Positions 42,201 through 52,400 are shown, numbered from the stretch's first letter. The stretch: 64,000 bases of DNA from Angiostrongylus vasorum (GCA_018806985.1 JADANN010000445.1:2544501-2608500), one strand, 5' to 3'. Notes: a model not told the origin generated them from the sequence alone. Made by a program: numbers and translations.

Positions 42201-44282
42201 ACGAGGCTGAAATATAGGCTGTTCTTCTCAAAACTCTAGTTTACCAATGTGATCCAGTGATCCATAATAGAAATTTGGAAAGAAAATCACAAAACGGAAA
42301 TCATATGGTAAACAATCAATGGGTGTTTTTCCATGGCATCGGCTCTTTTCACCTTTATGCAACCGAAAAAACTGTTTGTACGAAACATCTATATAGTTAG
42401 AGCGATTAGTGGACTAACGTATATCTGTTTATTTCTTCGAGACCACCTTTACGGGAAATTTCAACGTGGTCGGTGTTCCGATGGGTGGAAGTTGTTTGTG
42501 TGAAATGGAACCAGGTTTCAATTTTTCACTCCTATCAATTCAAGATAAGAGCGCGTGTAGCGCAGTGGTTGGAGGCGCCACTGCGACATACACGTGCATC
42601 GATCCCAGCGCCCATGGCCCACCAAGCTTTCCATCCCTCCGGGTTCGGCTCAGCAAATTGGTACCAGACTTGTCTGGAAGGATAACAGCACTTGCTCGAT
42701 ACATCGGAAGGCCACCGCGAGTCATTGTAAAGGCCAGATATGCATTCAGTCACCCCCAACCATGCTAGGTAAAATCGAATGCATGGCGCATTCCTCAGGA
42801 ATTGGTCAACGCCGAGAGCTTTATTTTTTAGCTTTTATCAATTCAAAGTGATTGAACAACGACATTAGTGTATGTTATCACATACCGTTATGCGCTTAGT
42901 TTTCATAGATTGTCTGTGTATTTTTCGATAACTAAGGAAGACCCGTTGGGGTATGGCGAACTTGACAGGATTGCAAAAAGACTTCTTTCTTTTGCCTTAC
43001 GGGTATTCTAAGCTTCCTATGATATCAATTTTCACTTTAAGTTCTTATCAGATTTTTGACATTTTCAAAGTAAACACGGTAGCTGAAAACTCCAACATTA
43101 ATTTCGGAAACACCATCGTTTTCTGGTTTACTATCGCTATCCCGCATATTCAATTGGTGTCATGTCCGAAATATGAACACTGATGAATGAAGGCGAAAAA
43201 ACTGTTGGAGGCTTCGGAAAATTAGGATTTTTTGTGTAGATTGTAGTGGTTTACACTGTTTTAGTTGATAAAATACGAGGCGCAGGTAGCGCAATGGTAG
43301 ACATGTTGTTCAATACGTAGAAGGCCTTGGTTAGATCCCACGACGAGCTAACCAGGTCTTCTATTCCTCGTTGGTTGAAAAATTAGTTCTTGGTTCGTCT
43401 GCGAAGAACTCTCCTCTACCCAGAAAGACTGACGATTGGCTGTGGTGAAGACGTAGGAACTCTTTAGTGATGCAGTACCAGAATTCCAGGAAAAATCTCG
43501 AGGGACTCGGTCAGCATTTAACGACGTTTCTGAAAGAGGACCAAGAATCCTCAAGCAGCAACTTGAAATTCCTTTGCGAATGATGGATGGAGGAGACGAA
43601 CCGAACAAAAGAAGTCATGGGATCGGCACAGTATATGATGTTGGACCATGTGAAAATAAAAGAAGTTCACTGTGACCTATAGTACGCCTAGCTAAGGTTT
43701 AAGGTCTGTGTGGTTTTCGGGCGTGTACAAAATATAATCGATACGCATTGTTGCCAACTTGTTGAATTTAAAATGTTAAGTTCTTTCGACTCACGACTAT
43801 TTATGTCTCATATTGTCCAAAGTATGTCTGAAATGTTGTTGCCTATAGTTTTCCTGTTCAATTTCTTTAATATGTCCAATTCTAGTCGAACGAAAGGAAT
43901 AATTGGCGTATGCCGTAATCGAAATGAATCGGCTGCGCTGGATTTACCAGGTGTAACGATACTTGACATAAATGCCTCTGTATTACGTACTAACCCCTAT
44001 CGAGGGGTTTTGTTGGCAAATCTCAAGCAAAAGCGACGTTTTCCGTCTGATGCCACCCTTCTATCGTTCATCGCTGCTGCACTAACAAATATTTCTTCGT
44101 TGGTGTACATGTCTCGATATCTTTCTCCTCTGAATCTGGAAACAGAGAACATTTCTCTGGATGACCAGCGAATTCTTGTGAACCTCCTCACGGAACTGGA
44201 TTTCATCAAATATCAAGAACTGAAATCTGCTCTTGAAAGGATGCACCCTAAAGACATGTTAACAAAAGTCATACAACTGTGA
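36120..44282 (+). CDS. smcr-8: SMCR8 orthologue (longin/DENN protein)
   Basis: In animals SMCR8 forms a complex with C9orf72 and WDR41, acts as a GAP for small GTPases, and controls autophagy and lysosomes. Exons found: 36120-36279, 37480-37640, about 38590/38659-38811, 39842-39994, 40066-40140, 40230-40339, 40841-40995, 41549-41612, 41747-41880 and 43886-44282. Phases agree at all tested junctions except around the third exon and between 38811 and 39842, where an exon is probably missing. Matches to the family: VIEFCQFQGPRALATV (longin start), GIYAFSYYTVIYDIRARAFQ (human GAFAYVH..TLYDLEARGF), FLRQLADFMKISDAVE, MVVCGSEQRKGTVVDF, and TILDINASVLRTNPYRGVLL near the C-terminus. Folliculin is a weaker alternative. 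Confidence 0.8.
36380..37130. other. smcr-8 intron sequence
   Basis: No supported exon. The base composition and broken frames suggest old transposon DNA, but I could not assign a family. Confidence 0.35.
37148..37372 (+). repeat. Family C element (C2), with terminal inverted repeats
   Basis: Left end 'accagaatgatgctgaggtatttg' and right end 'caaatgtctcagcatcattctggt' are inverted copies. The core 'gtgtctgcggtggggaacgaacg' is shared with the other members. Inside the smcr-8 intron. Confidence 0.8.
37480..37640 (+). CDS. smcr-8: smcr-8 exon 2
   Basis: Acceptor TTTAATTTCAG, then KVLSSVDIDNLSLWLMSSEV and GIYAFSYYTVIYDIRARAFQ, ending CAG|GTATGA in phase 0. The second motif is the clearest SMCR8/FLCN signature in the gene. 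Confidence 0.8.
37757..37796 (-). other. Family E motif, diverged hammerhead-like
   Basis: On the minus strand: GGCT, CTGATGC, AGAGGAAGACGTC, GAAACGCT, AGCC. The first core strand ends GC instead of GA, so a ribozyme is unlikely to be active. Confidence 0.5.
38345..38490 (+). repeat. Family C element (C3), 5' part
   Basis: Shares 'atttttcacggcaaggtattatgtgaaatacaacc' and the GGTGTCTGCGGTGGGGAACG core with C2. No right terminal repeat was found, so it is truncated. Confidence 0.75.
38590..38811 (+). CDS. smcr-8: smcr-8 exon 3 (5' border uncertain)
   Basis: CNRRLFLRQLADFMKISDAV, then DDDIAKQSASNRRFINVAEQ and a GTATCT donor. It aligns with the QQFQELSAEFSRAS region after the longin domain of SMCR8. 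The open frame extends upstream to 38590; an acceptor in the right phase exists at 38659 (AATCAAG) but would omit residues expected from the family. Confidence 0.6.
38815..39840. other. smcr-8 intron region, possible missed exon
   Basis: Phase requires something between 38811 and 39842. Candidates with splice signals (38899-38926; a 22-base block near 39078) create stops when joined, so none is accepted. Confidence 0.35.
39842..39994 (+). CDS. smcr-8: smcr-8 middle exon
   Basis: Acceptor CCTCCAG, then LTTSCNDDPTDTLTSLLCYS, ending MNP[G] before GTAAGT (phase 1), compatible with the next exon at 40066. Hydrophilic linker; family similarity is not evident, so it is assigned by phase and position. 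Confidence 0.55.
40066..40140 (+). CDS. smcr-8: smcr-8 exon, coiled-coil-like
   Basis: SDFQARKIRQRLEEIYDKHT through DSFN, donor T|GTAAGC. The acceptor (CATCATAG) is weak. An alternative TTTTCAG at 40080 exists but would break phase with the previous exon. Confidence 0.55.
40230..40339 (+). CDS. smcr-8: smcr-8 exon
   Basis: VKCNGHMGEDLAAVKEVFVA through SALSPISDLAPC, donor GTGAGT, phase 0. A SINE-A copy lies in the following intron. Confidence 0.65.
40506..40783 (-). repeat. SINE-A copy 4
   Basis: Minus-orientation copy in a smcr-8 intron. The tail 'aaaaggataaaactctcggcg' is at the left and the head 'tgcgccacgcgcgcccatg' at the right. Confidence 0.85.
40841..40995 (+). CDS. smcr-8: smcr-8 exon, start of DENN part
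   Basis: Acceptor CTTGTTTTCAG, then VFESFIASLHSFLSECSMEE and SANTPILVLPKRSSPLAKTN, ending in phase 2, completed by T of the next exon. Confidence 0.7.
41549..41612 (+). CDS. smcr-8: smcr-8 exon
   Basis: DELVFSGNEETLRMVSQHLD, donor AAT|GTAAGT, phase 0 with the next exon. Confidence 0.7.
41747..41880 (+). CDS. smcr-8: smcr-8 exon, DENN core
   Basis: LLCPVLTGEDMVVCGSEQRK, then TVVDFVEKINLLKPKS. This corresponds to the family's 'RTLVVLGEDE....LVTALAIFVP' segment. An in-frame stop follows at 41894-41896. A weak donor (CT|GTGGAC at 41881) gives the phase needed for the terminal exon at 43886. If it is not used, the protein would end VVLWTKK here. Confidence 0.65.
41900..42540. other. smcr-8 intron sequence
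   Basis: AT-rich, with no exon or repeat recognised. Confidence 0.4.
42548..42838 (+). repeat. SINE-A copy 5
   Basis: A complete copy: 'gcgcgtgtagcgcagtggttgg' head, 'gatcccagcgccc', body, and tail 'ggtcaacgccgagagctttat'. In the last smcr-8 intron. Confidence 0.9.
43275..43650 (+). repeat. SINE-B copy
   Basis: Head 'gcgcaggtagcgcaatggtag' with 'ggttagatccca' B-box, longer body ending 'ggtcagcatttaacgacgtttctgaaag...ggatcggcacagtatatgatgttggacc'. Shares its end with the copies at 31468 and 55997. Confidence 0.7.
43886..44282 (+). CDS. smcr-8: smcr-8 terminal exon
   Basis: After CCAATTCTAG: RTKGIIGVCRNRNESAALDL, TILDINASVLRTNPYRGVLL, then helices ending KDMLTKVIQL stop. The 'LDLDxxTLxxPxYRGxL' motif is a strong match to the SMCR8 C-terminal DENN domain. 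The open frame upstream of 43886 (to 43710) is intron. Confidence 0.75.
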
Positions 44283-44289
44283 TATATTT

Positions 44290-44915
44290 TTAACTTTTTT
44301 TGTAGAATTGTACATGCATTTTGTTAAAGTCTTACGTGGATCTCTATGTCTTATCGTCTTTACGATTTGTATGTGTATCAGAGCAATTACACTGGTTTTG
44401 TCTTGCTAGAGCACAAGTTTTTTCTTAGAGTTTTAATACAGCCTTTTTGGAGCGTCTAAAAGTAGCATAAGATGTGATCACCAGTACTTATGGCTAGGAA
44501 GGATGCTTGCTACTCCGTGACGAGTTTCTGCCAGAAGAACACTTCGTGGCGATGCCTTGCTTCTAGCTCAGTTTGAGAGCGGACACGGCGATCTCCTGAA
44601 TTGCTACCTGGGACGAACTTTGTTTTGTATATTTCAACTCAACAAGTGAAAACACTCGTCACAGTGTTGTGCTAGAGCATGAGAGCGTGACCAGTAGGTT
44701 GTCAGAGTCGATATTGGTTAGTTCCGGTTTAGGCCAATTTTTATTTTCCAAATGGGGACGTTTCAACCCTTCCCAACTTGTTTGGTCAAGGTGGGTCATC
44801 GAGCCTCGCTGTAATTTGTGAGACAATACGCAGGTGCAGTCGCAGCTACGATAAGACAGGGAAATCACAGACGGGTTTAAGTTGCTGTTGGCAATAAATT
44901 GAATCTTCATATATC
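44290..44915. other. smcr-8 3' flank
   Basis: 3' UTR and intergenic sequence; no perfect AATAAA nearby. No gene seen on either strand. Confidence 0.4.
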
Positions 44916-44920
44916 TATAG

Positions 44921-45216
44921 AGGGAGCATGTAGCGCAGTAGTTGGGGGTACCCCGTAATACACACATGGTCGTTGGTTCGATACCCGTGCAGCAGGTTAA
45001 TCAAGCCTTCCAACCTTCCGGGATTGGGGAATTGGCATCAGACCTGTCTGTGGGGATAACAGTAGTGATTGGATACATCGCTAGGCCACTGCAAGTCATT
45101 GTATAGGCGGGGTGTGCATTCACTTATCTCTGACGATGCTTACTGAAGTCGAACGCATGGTGCATCTTTCAGGGATTGGTCGACACCGGACGGTTCATCC
45201 CTGATCCTTTATTTCT
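44921..45216 (+). repeat. SINE-A copy 6
   Basis: Head 'gcatgtagcgcagtagttggggg' with 'ggttcgatacc' (the best B-box of the family), body, and tail 'atccctgatcctttattt'. The tail runs directly into a splice acceptor used by the coding-like block at 45221. Confidence 0.85.
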
Positions 45217-45220
45217 TTAG

Positions 45221-45688
45221 ACGAGTGCTCCGCATGATCTCCAGCAGCCGGGTGGCGAAGCTATGTGAAACATCAGCAAAGGTGGTCGACACACTGCTAG
45301 ACACAGTAGAAATGGTCTGTACTTCCATTGGAAAGCATATGGACTCTGTTTCTACCGTACCTGATCAACACTCTACGTACGTGCACATTTACTGGTCCCT
45401 AAATGTACTTTGACGAATAGTACTTTTCCATGTGCTCCTGCATGTATTTCTGTTTGGCCATTCTTGCCAATCTGTTGAGTATCGGGCTATACTTAAACCC
45501 TAACTTTGTTCCTCCTCTTTCAACTCCTTGTTAACAGCAGAGATGTAACCGTAGTGATTAAAGAATTAGTTCATAATCAAGTTTTCGAGTTCAATGACAG
45601 GCAACGTTTGGCCTTTAACCGGGTCATCCTTAATTCACCAGTTATGTGGGAACAGGATTTTGGTCGGAATATTTTCATCACCTCTTGA
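45221..45688 (+). CDS. Two-exon coding-like block
   Basis: Exon 45221-45376 (acceptor TTTATTTCTTTAG) reads RVLRMISSSRVAKLCETSAK, then KVVDTLLDTVEMVCTSIGKH, donor AC|GTACGT. Exon 45538-45688 (acceptor TTGTTAACAG, one-base phase match) reads RDVTVVIKELVHNQVFEFND, then NRVILNSPVMWEQDFGRNIF and a stop. Splice signals and phase agree and the composition is protein-like, but no family is recognised. It may be the 3' end of a gene or a pseudogene fragment. Confidence 0.45.
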
Positions 45689-46034
45689 CTGGTGATAGGG
45701 GGCTTTCTTTCCTGTTTAGAACTAAAGGAAAACATACGAGCAGTGCTCCAGTTCAGAAACGGGTCGTATCAAGACGGTTTTCATCCTTATTTCAGTCGTT
45801 TACATCAATTTTTTACGGGATCAAGTAAGACTTGACGCAATTCGACAAAGCTGTTCTGGTTTTCTCGATGCAGAACAAGAAACGGTCACCATATCAGTGA
45901 GATGTTCCTTTAGTTAACATCAATGATGTTCATCACGGCTAAGACTGGATGGCTTCACAACACGATGTCGTAGAGAGAGCGCATAATATGCAACGAACTG
46001 ATGTCGACTTCTTGTTTGTTGAGATGTCACTTAT

Positions 46035-46180
46035 CCTCCCAACGGTTTATCGCCTCGTCGTGGCTGGGAGGTGTTCCTGGATGTCAGACTGCATTGCACA
46101 GCGGGGGGGACTCTTCCCGCGGCAGGGTCTCCCAAGCTGAAAACGAGCCCGGCGTTTCCATCAGGAAGCCGCAATGAGAG
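46035..46180 (+). repeat. Family D repeat, partial copy 3
   Basis: Starts 'cccaacggtttatcgcctcgtcgtggctgggaggtgttcctgg' and breaks off after 'ccatcaggaagcc'. Confidence 0.75.
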
Positions 46181-46375
46181 TTAGTGAAATATATTATCCT
46201 CACCTTAACTCTACAAAAATGTAGCGCGTCTGTAACATTTAGCACTGCTGATAGGACTAACGTTGTTGCGCGAAGAGAACGCTTCGAAAAGCCTTTGGTC
46301 ACAACAGGTACAAGTAAGAGGTGGCTGCATGCAATTCTAAAAGATAACATCATATGAGTATGTTACATCGATTAT

Positions 46376-46641
46376 AAAGCTCTCGGCGTTGATCAATCCC
46401 TGAGATATGCGCCGTACATTAGATTTCATTAAGCATCATTGGATGTAACTGAATGCACATCTGGCCTTTACAGTGACTCGCGGTGGCCTGCCGATGTATC
46501 GAGCCAGTGCTGCTATCCTCCGAGACAAGTCTAGTACCAATTTGCCGACCTCGAAGGGATGGAAGGCTTGGTGGGCCAAGGGTGCGGCAATCGATCCCAT
46601 GTGTACTGTAGGGCGCCTCCGACCACTGCGCCCCATGGGCG
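46376..46641 (-). repeat. SINE-A copy 7
   Basis: Tail 'aaagctctcggcgttgatcaatccctgag' at the left, head 'gaccactgcgccccatgggcgc' at the right. Confidence 0.85.
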
Positions 46642-46647
46642 CAGAAG

Positions 46648-46990
46648 CAACAGTACTTCATGTGGAAGAGACTGGACGAAGTGCTTCACCTAAAATTTGC
46701 TCTTGGGTCCGTAATATCCCGCCTGTTCTCCTCTTCAGTGTTGAAGAAAGCGTCTCTGCTATCCCATGGAATGCTCTCGGGAAATTGCCTATAAAAGAAG
46801 TATTGACAGCTGTGAATTATCTGTCAAACAGAAACCCATCAATTAGTTCGGGATAATGCGATAATCTCTACTTGATAGAGCATCGTATGCTTGCTTTCAG
46901 TGCCACATATGGGACTTTCTACGACCGCATTTGGTTGGCTTCCAAATTCCAAGTTGACATTTTATCTGAGGTAGTAGTCTAACATCTGTC
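46648..46990 (+). CDS. Coding-like exon(s), unrecognised
   Basis: After GAAGCAACAG the frame reads LHVEETGRSASPKICSWVRN, then PPVLLFSVEESVSAIPWNAL and KEVLTAVNYLSNRNPS to a stop at 46858. A second candidate exon after TTGCTTTCAG (46901) reads ATYGTFYDRIWLASKFQVDI before GTAGTA. The 'VSAIPW' stretch recalls the separase protease domain, but no catalytic His or Cys motif is present, so I do not assign it. It may belong with the block at 45221. Confidence 0.35.
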
Positions 46991-47040
46991 ATACTATATC
47001 GACGCTTATTCGTTGCTATACTATGGATGGGCAATATGGT

Positions 47041-47338
47041 GAATAAAGAATGAAGGACAAAGCTCAGCGTTGATCAATTCCTGAGGTATGTGCCACGCAC
47101 TGGACTCCATTCGTAGTATCACAAAAGTGATTGAATGCATATTTAGTCTATACAGTGCTCAGAACTGCCCTACCGATATATCAAGTCACTATTTTTTATC
47201 CTTCCAGACATGTCTGGTATCCACTTGGCAACTAGCTTGTGGTGGAAAGGCTGGTGAACTCTGGATGAGGAACTGAACGAACGGCTGATCTAGTGTTTAT
47301 TGCTGGGTACCTCTAACCATTAGGCCACGTTCGCCACG
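47041..47338 (-). repeat. SINE-A copy 8, diverged
   Basis: Tail 'gaataaagaatgaaggacaaagctcagcgttgatcaattcctgag', weakened body, head 'ctctaaccattaggccacgttcgcc'. Confidence 0.7.
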
Positions 47339-47439
47339 CAAACTGTCGTATGCGTATCATATGCGACCTCGTACTTGACAAAAAGACGGGTTTAGAATGG
47401 TCCAATATATCTGTACTTGTATTTGTGCACATATGAGTG

Positions 47440-47765
47440 TATATGCTTGGGGTCTCGTTAAAACCTGCAGCTACTGGTGGCTATATCGTAGAATGCGCTC
47501 AAGGTCATGTTTCTTCTTTGTGCTAGGCCAAGGAACCTTCTATCTCCTCGCTGTCGTGGAATTGGTACCACGCTTGTCCTGGATGAATTCACAGGATGTA
47601 CGTACTCCCTAATAGGGCTCCAGAGCAGAGTTTTTGAATAGGGAGAACTGAGTTGATCAGTGTTCAACAACATCCATAAAGAACCAAACAACCTCAATCA
47701 GTGGTTAAATTCACATTGAATGCAAAGCCGTTCGTGGATGACAGACGCATGGAAGTGAATCGAAT
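47440..47765 (+). repeat. SINE-B copy, diverged
   Basis: Contains 'gtcgtggaattggtaccacgcttgtcctgg' and 'gtgttcaacaacatccataaagaacc', the body landmarks of SINE-B. Confidence 0.55.
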
Positions 47766-47769
47766 GGAA

Positions 47770-48300
47770 AAATGCCGATATTCGGACAATATATGCGAAG
47801 TTGATTCATGTGAACAAAGATTTTTGTTCGAAGTTCACACAGAAATGAATACAGTTCTAGTTTAAGAGGACAAGCCAACTATAGGTACATTTACCCGGCA
47901 CTGCGAATCCAGTTTACTTCAATGTCTTGAGCAGCTACGTATTCTTGTGTCTAGATCGAAGTATGACAAGCTGATATCTGACTAGCAAAGAATCGCAAAC
48001 CACCAAGGTCTAGGGGAATCAGATTTAAATGCTTGAACACTATATCATGGGCCATCATTAACTCATTGGAAATGTTTTCTATACATCTTCAAATTTCAAT
48101 GTCTCGAGTTTATGAAAAGCCTACAGGCCCAGGCTGTGGCGTAATAAAGTACATCTGCACGAAATAAACAACTATGGCCAGTATGTTTTGTCTGTTGCTT
48201 ATGGGCCCGTTACACAAGTCACCCACAACATAACTGATAGTATGTTGTACTCAAGACGGTAATACGAGTAAGCAGGGTTCCAAGTAGGGTTCAGAAGGAT
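47770..48300. other. Unassigned intergenic sequence
   Basis: Nothing recognised. Confidence 0.4.
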
Positions 48301-48309
48301 AGATCAGCC

Positions 48310-48455
48310 TTTCTGGATTAGAGAAATCAGGCTGGTCTCAGACAAGTCTGCTATTAATGCCGCGACCCTGGAGGGATGCAGGTTTTGCTTGCTCCTGGGC
48401 GGGAATAACAAACTCTTCTTCCTACCGGACGGCATCACTACTATTGCTCTACAAA
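48310..48455 (-). repeat. SINE-B/A-related fragment
   Basis: 'cagacaagtctgctattaatgccgcgaccctggagggatgcagg' followed by a head-like 'gacggcatcactactattgctc' in minus orientation. Confidence 0.55.
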
Positions 48456-48469
48456 TCAAATGCATGAAA

Positions 48470-48751
48470 GATAAAGGATAAAGCTCTTGGTGTTGATCAA
48501 TCCTTGAGGGATACGCCATGAATTCGACTTCACTAAGCATCGTTTAGAAGTGATTGAATGCATATCTGGCCTTTACAATGACTCGTGGTGGCCTAGCGAT
48601 GTATCGAGCCAGTGCTGCTCTCCTCCCACAGGCAAGTCTGGTACCAATTTGCCGACCCCGGAGGAATGGAAGACTTGGTGGGCCATGGGCGCGGGGATTG
48701 ATTCCACGTGTGTGTTGCAGGGCACCTCCGACCACTGTGCAACACGCACCA
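48470..48751 (-). repeat. SINE-A copy 9
   Basis: Complete copy with tail 'gaaagataaaggataaagctcttgg' and head 'ccgaccactgtgcaacacgcacc'. Confidence 0.85.
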
Positions 48752-48759
48752 TGTCAAAT

Positions 48760-49285
48760 CTGTTAAAAGATGTTGGATCAAATGCATATACACGTATAAT
48801 TTATATTTTCTTCTAGAAATTGCGGTTTAGAATTCTAGGCTTAGTGGTGAGTACGGGGGAGTTTTTTTAAACCTTAGGCCACTTGTGCTTTTAGCGCTCA
48901 ACTTTAAATGCACGGCTCATTGTTACCTCATAGTAAATCTTATTAAGCGACATAAAAAAAGGAGAAGTCAGAGCCTATTATGCGTATTTACCGCAATGGT
49001 TACGGTTGTTCGGCGATATACTTGGTCACTGGTTGGATTGCGCTCGAGTCCAATGCTTTATCCCTTATCCTTTTATTAGAATTTTTGTTTCTTTATCAAC
49101 GAGGTGGAAATTCACGTGATCCACGGCGGCAGAAATCCAAGTTTGTTGGAGGTCAAGAATATTCTCGGCGCAATTCGAATAATTTCTAAGTTGTTAACGA
49201 TCTCCTCATCACTAGGGTAGTCGAGTTGTTATAAAGTAAGTGGTCGTTGTTAAACAGTTCATAGCGACACTATTTGGTTCTTATG
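48760..49285. other. 3' flank of wdr-60
   Basis: No other gene seen. A minus-strand AATAAA (plus TTTATT at about 49072) may serve as the poly(A) signal of wdr-60. Confidence 0.35.
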
Positions 49286-49289
49286 ATTT

Positions 49290-49400
49290 TTATCTCCTAT
49301 CATTAAGCACGTTCAGGACGGCCAGCAAGTTGTCGTCGTGTTTCGCTCCTGTTGCTTCAAGTGCGTGTACTTCAACAGTTCCCGAACTCAGACCTAGCGC
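49290..49400 (-). CDS. wdr-60: wdr-60 terminal exon
   Basis: Acceptor CGTTTTTGCAG, then ALGLSSGTVEVHALEATGAK, ending LNDRR stop. Matches the human C-terminal 'LALVLARASGSIDIQHL' region. Confidence 0.75.
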   Translation of the reverse strand, partial: ALGLSSGTVEVHALEATGAKHDDNLLAVLNVLNDRR

Positions 49401-52400
49401 CTGCAAAAACGACAACGCGTTCAATAAAGAAGTAAAATTCATTGAAGCGAATTTAAAAGAAAACAAAGAAAAATCGTTCTTACCATGTATGCGATTCCCT
49501 TCGCAGACGGGTTGCTGCCTTTTTGAAGCCAAATTCGCGTCAGCATCACTTGCGACATGGTCTGTAAAGTAAAGGGAAGCCTTTGTTTCCTGATTTCGAA
49601 AAAATAAACAGTATAAAATGAAACAAAAGAATAAAGTTCTTGGCGATCAATCCCTGAAGAATGCAAGATGCATTCGACTTCATTAAGCATCGTTTGGAGG
49701 TGACTGAATTAATATCTGGCCCTTACAATGACTCACGGTAGCCTAGCGATGTACCAAGTCAGCGCTGCTATCCTCGCAGACAAGTTTGGTACCAATCTGC
49801 CGACTCCGGAGGCATGGAAGGTTTGGTGGGCCATGGGCGCGGGGATCGATCCCATGTGTGTGTTGCAGAGCGCCTCCGACCACTGCACCACACACGCCCG
49901 TTAAACTTATGAAATACAAGAATGAAAACACAAATTGTAAAGATGTGATTCATAATGATATTGAAATTTCTGCATCATTTGGAGCTCTAACTATAATTGG
50001 AGAATGAAGGCTTGATTTTATATCACAGAAGTGCACCAATTCGTATTGAGTCATCTGGAATATTCTTTGTTTTTCTAAAAGTAAATTCCAAAAGACTACT
50101 GTAACGATATACAGGGCTTCACTGAACAAAATGAGGGTCGGTTTAGGTGGTGATCTTTTGCAATCTGTGGAATCTTGGAAAATCCTTTCGTAACTGGTTT
50201 GGGGGATCGATAGTGTCCTGGATTTACTGTAACACAAAAGAATGCCCTAGTGAGAGGCAGGATTTAGTCGTTTCAACGGCTGCATTCTGATGGTCAGTGA
50301 AGAGCACTAGTGTATCTATGGCACTTTTTGCGGTAGATTTGGAGTAATATTTTGTTAATTGCTTATAACATACTTACTTGATACTTGAACGGTCCGTCCT
50401 CACTGGTTGTGCGGGCCCCAGCACAACCACCATTTCTCGGTGATTTGCTGGTTAAGCCATTGTGGTTCCCTAGAATCCCGAGGTCAGCCTGGCCAAGGTC
50501 TGCCTCAGGTCTTCACCACCACAGGCAGTTGCAGTCCTTGTGGATCAGAGGGAGATTTACCACCATACGACTTTGATACCAGAACGGCGGTGGGTCCTGG
50601 TATTGGTTTACTGTTAGCTACGCTTCCTGATGGAAACGCCGGACTCCTTCTCAGCTTGGGAGATCCTGCAGGGAAGACAATCACCCCGCTGTACATCGCA
50701 GTCCCGCACCCAGGAACACCTCCCAGCGAAGTGGTAAATCGTTGAGAGGTGACAGCACATTATCGAAGCAAATTACATAAAGAGAATTTTCGGTGACGGT
50801 TTCTTCTACACCATCATCGTTTGCAGTGGAAACATCTGCAGAAATTCAGCGATTCAAGCTCGGACTCCACAAATCATATAGGAACATGGCGGCAAAAGAA
50901 CTTTGTTGTCCATACACTGCAGGGGAAATTCAGGCTGCCTGACACGCAAGCTTGCCTTTTTAAGAATGTGTCTTGATTAAAAGTCACACATTCAACAATG
51001 ATCGGTTCCTTGAACCTTATCCTGGTAGTGGAGGAAGCACTGAATATCGTCATATGTAAAAAGAAATCTCCTCACAGATAGCTCCTTCGAATTCTGCCGT
51101 CTTTGAACACTTAAAGTAATATAACACAATGATGCTGAGATATATGCAAAACTCCGGACCGCAGGTGTCTGCGGCGTGGAACGAACGCGCTATTACCCTT
51201 TCCGGGGGCTAAAGTGTTCACGACCATATCATGAGGGTCCTTTCTTTCGCCTATCTCTCAGCTGAGTTTTAACCTACAGGTGCTATCAGCAATCACCTGT
51301 TAACGGGATTGATCTGGGGAGCACAAATCGGCATTGAACCTAGCGAAGCTGAAGCTGTAGTTAAGGTAGGAACTCAAGCATCTCAACAAGTAGACCCCCT
51401 TATGATCACATGATTGTTTCAGATTACACTATAGTAACTAACTAAAAAGCAATTAGAATCCGAGTTGGAACATGCATAAGTCATTGATGTAACAGAATAA
51501 GTAACTGTCAGCACCATCGAACTATAATTATCAAATACTCCCTTTATAAAATATCTCTAAATACCCAGTAAAATGCGACTGAACGGCGCCTAACTACTAT
51601 GTCGGCATCTTCTCACCGGAATTGTGATTATCAGTGATTTTTAAACGTTGCAGAAATCCTCACTATAGAAGAGAACATACGTGCTTCGATAAATCATGTA
51701 CTCCTTGTGGTACAAGCCCTCTACAGAGATCCCAAACGAGCAGCCTTGTGTGTCCATGAAGAGAGTAGAGAACAGTTGATGATATCGGTGACCATTCAAC
51801 AGAAATTGTTGGTTTTTGTGAGCTAGCAGGAGGCGTGAGCACAACAATTGGATTAAGATGACCAGTGCTGTACACGGCCAAGGAACCCGTTGATAAACCC
51901 ACCTTAATCAGCCGCATCAAGTTATATTTTAAATGCAGCCGATCTGTAAAGTCCCTTCTACTTCGGATAAGAAGTTAAGTCTCACTCACTTATCCAAGAT
52001 ACCTTTAGCATAACTTTATTCTGGCATAAAAGGGTCGACATGTGTAACACTTTCTTCCGGAAAAAACTCACAAGTAACAATGATCCTTCGAAAGGTGACA
52101 TTCTTGCACAAAGCACTTCACCATGTACTCCTTTGAAACTCATGTTGGTATGGATGAGACGTGGACCCTTGTGAGAGGCCATTTTCGTTCGTGAAAGACT
52201 GCACAGAACACCGGCATCGGTACCTGACATGCTGCATTTTTTTCAGCCGGTACACTTGAGTGAGAGTCACATAGGTAGTGGCGTATGTTGTCTCAGCAAA
52301 TTTCTATCAGTGACTTCATGTGGTACACAATTTCTAAGCATTCTCACCATCACGTGACCGTTTTGGCTGTTCAAGAACTGCTTAATTAGACGAAAAGCAA

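Noticed and set aside
42548..42620. Functional tRNA gene in SINE heads
   Set aside because: A and B boxes are present but cloverleaf arms, anticodon loop and 3' end are not intact, and the same head recurs with a fixed body in a dozen places.
43710..43885. N-terminal extension of the 190-residue ORF ending at 44282
   Set aside because: A good acceptor at 43885 and family similarity starting right after it show the upstream part is intron.
46648..46858. Separase (peptidase C50) exon
   Set aside because: Only a 'hydrophobic strand then PW' resemblance; the catalytic His and Cys motifs are absent and neighbours do not extend the match.
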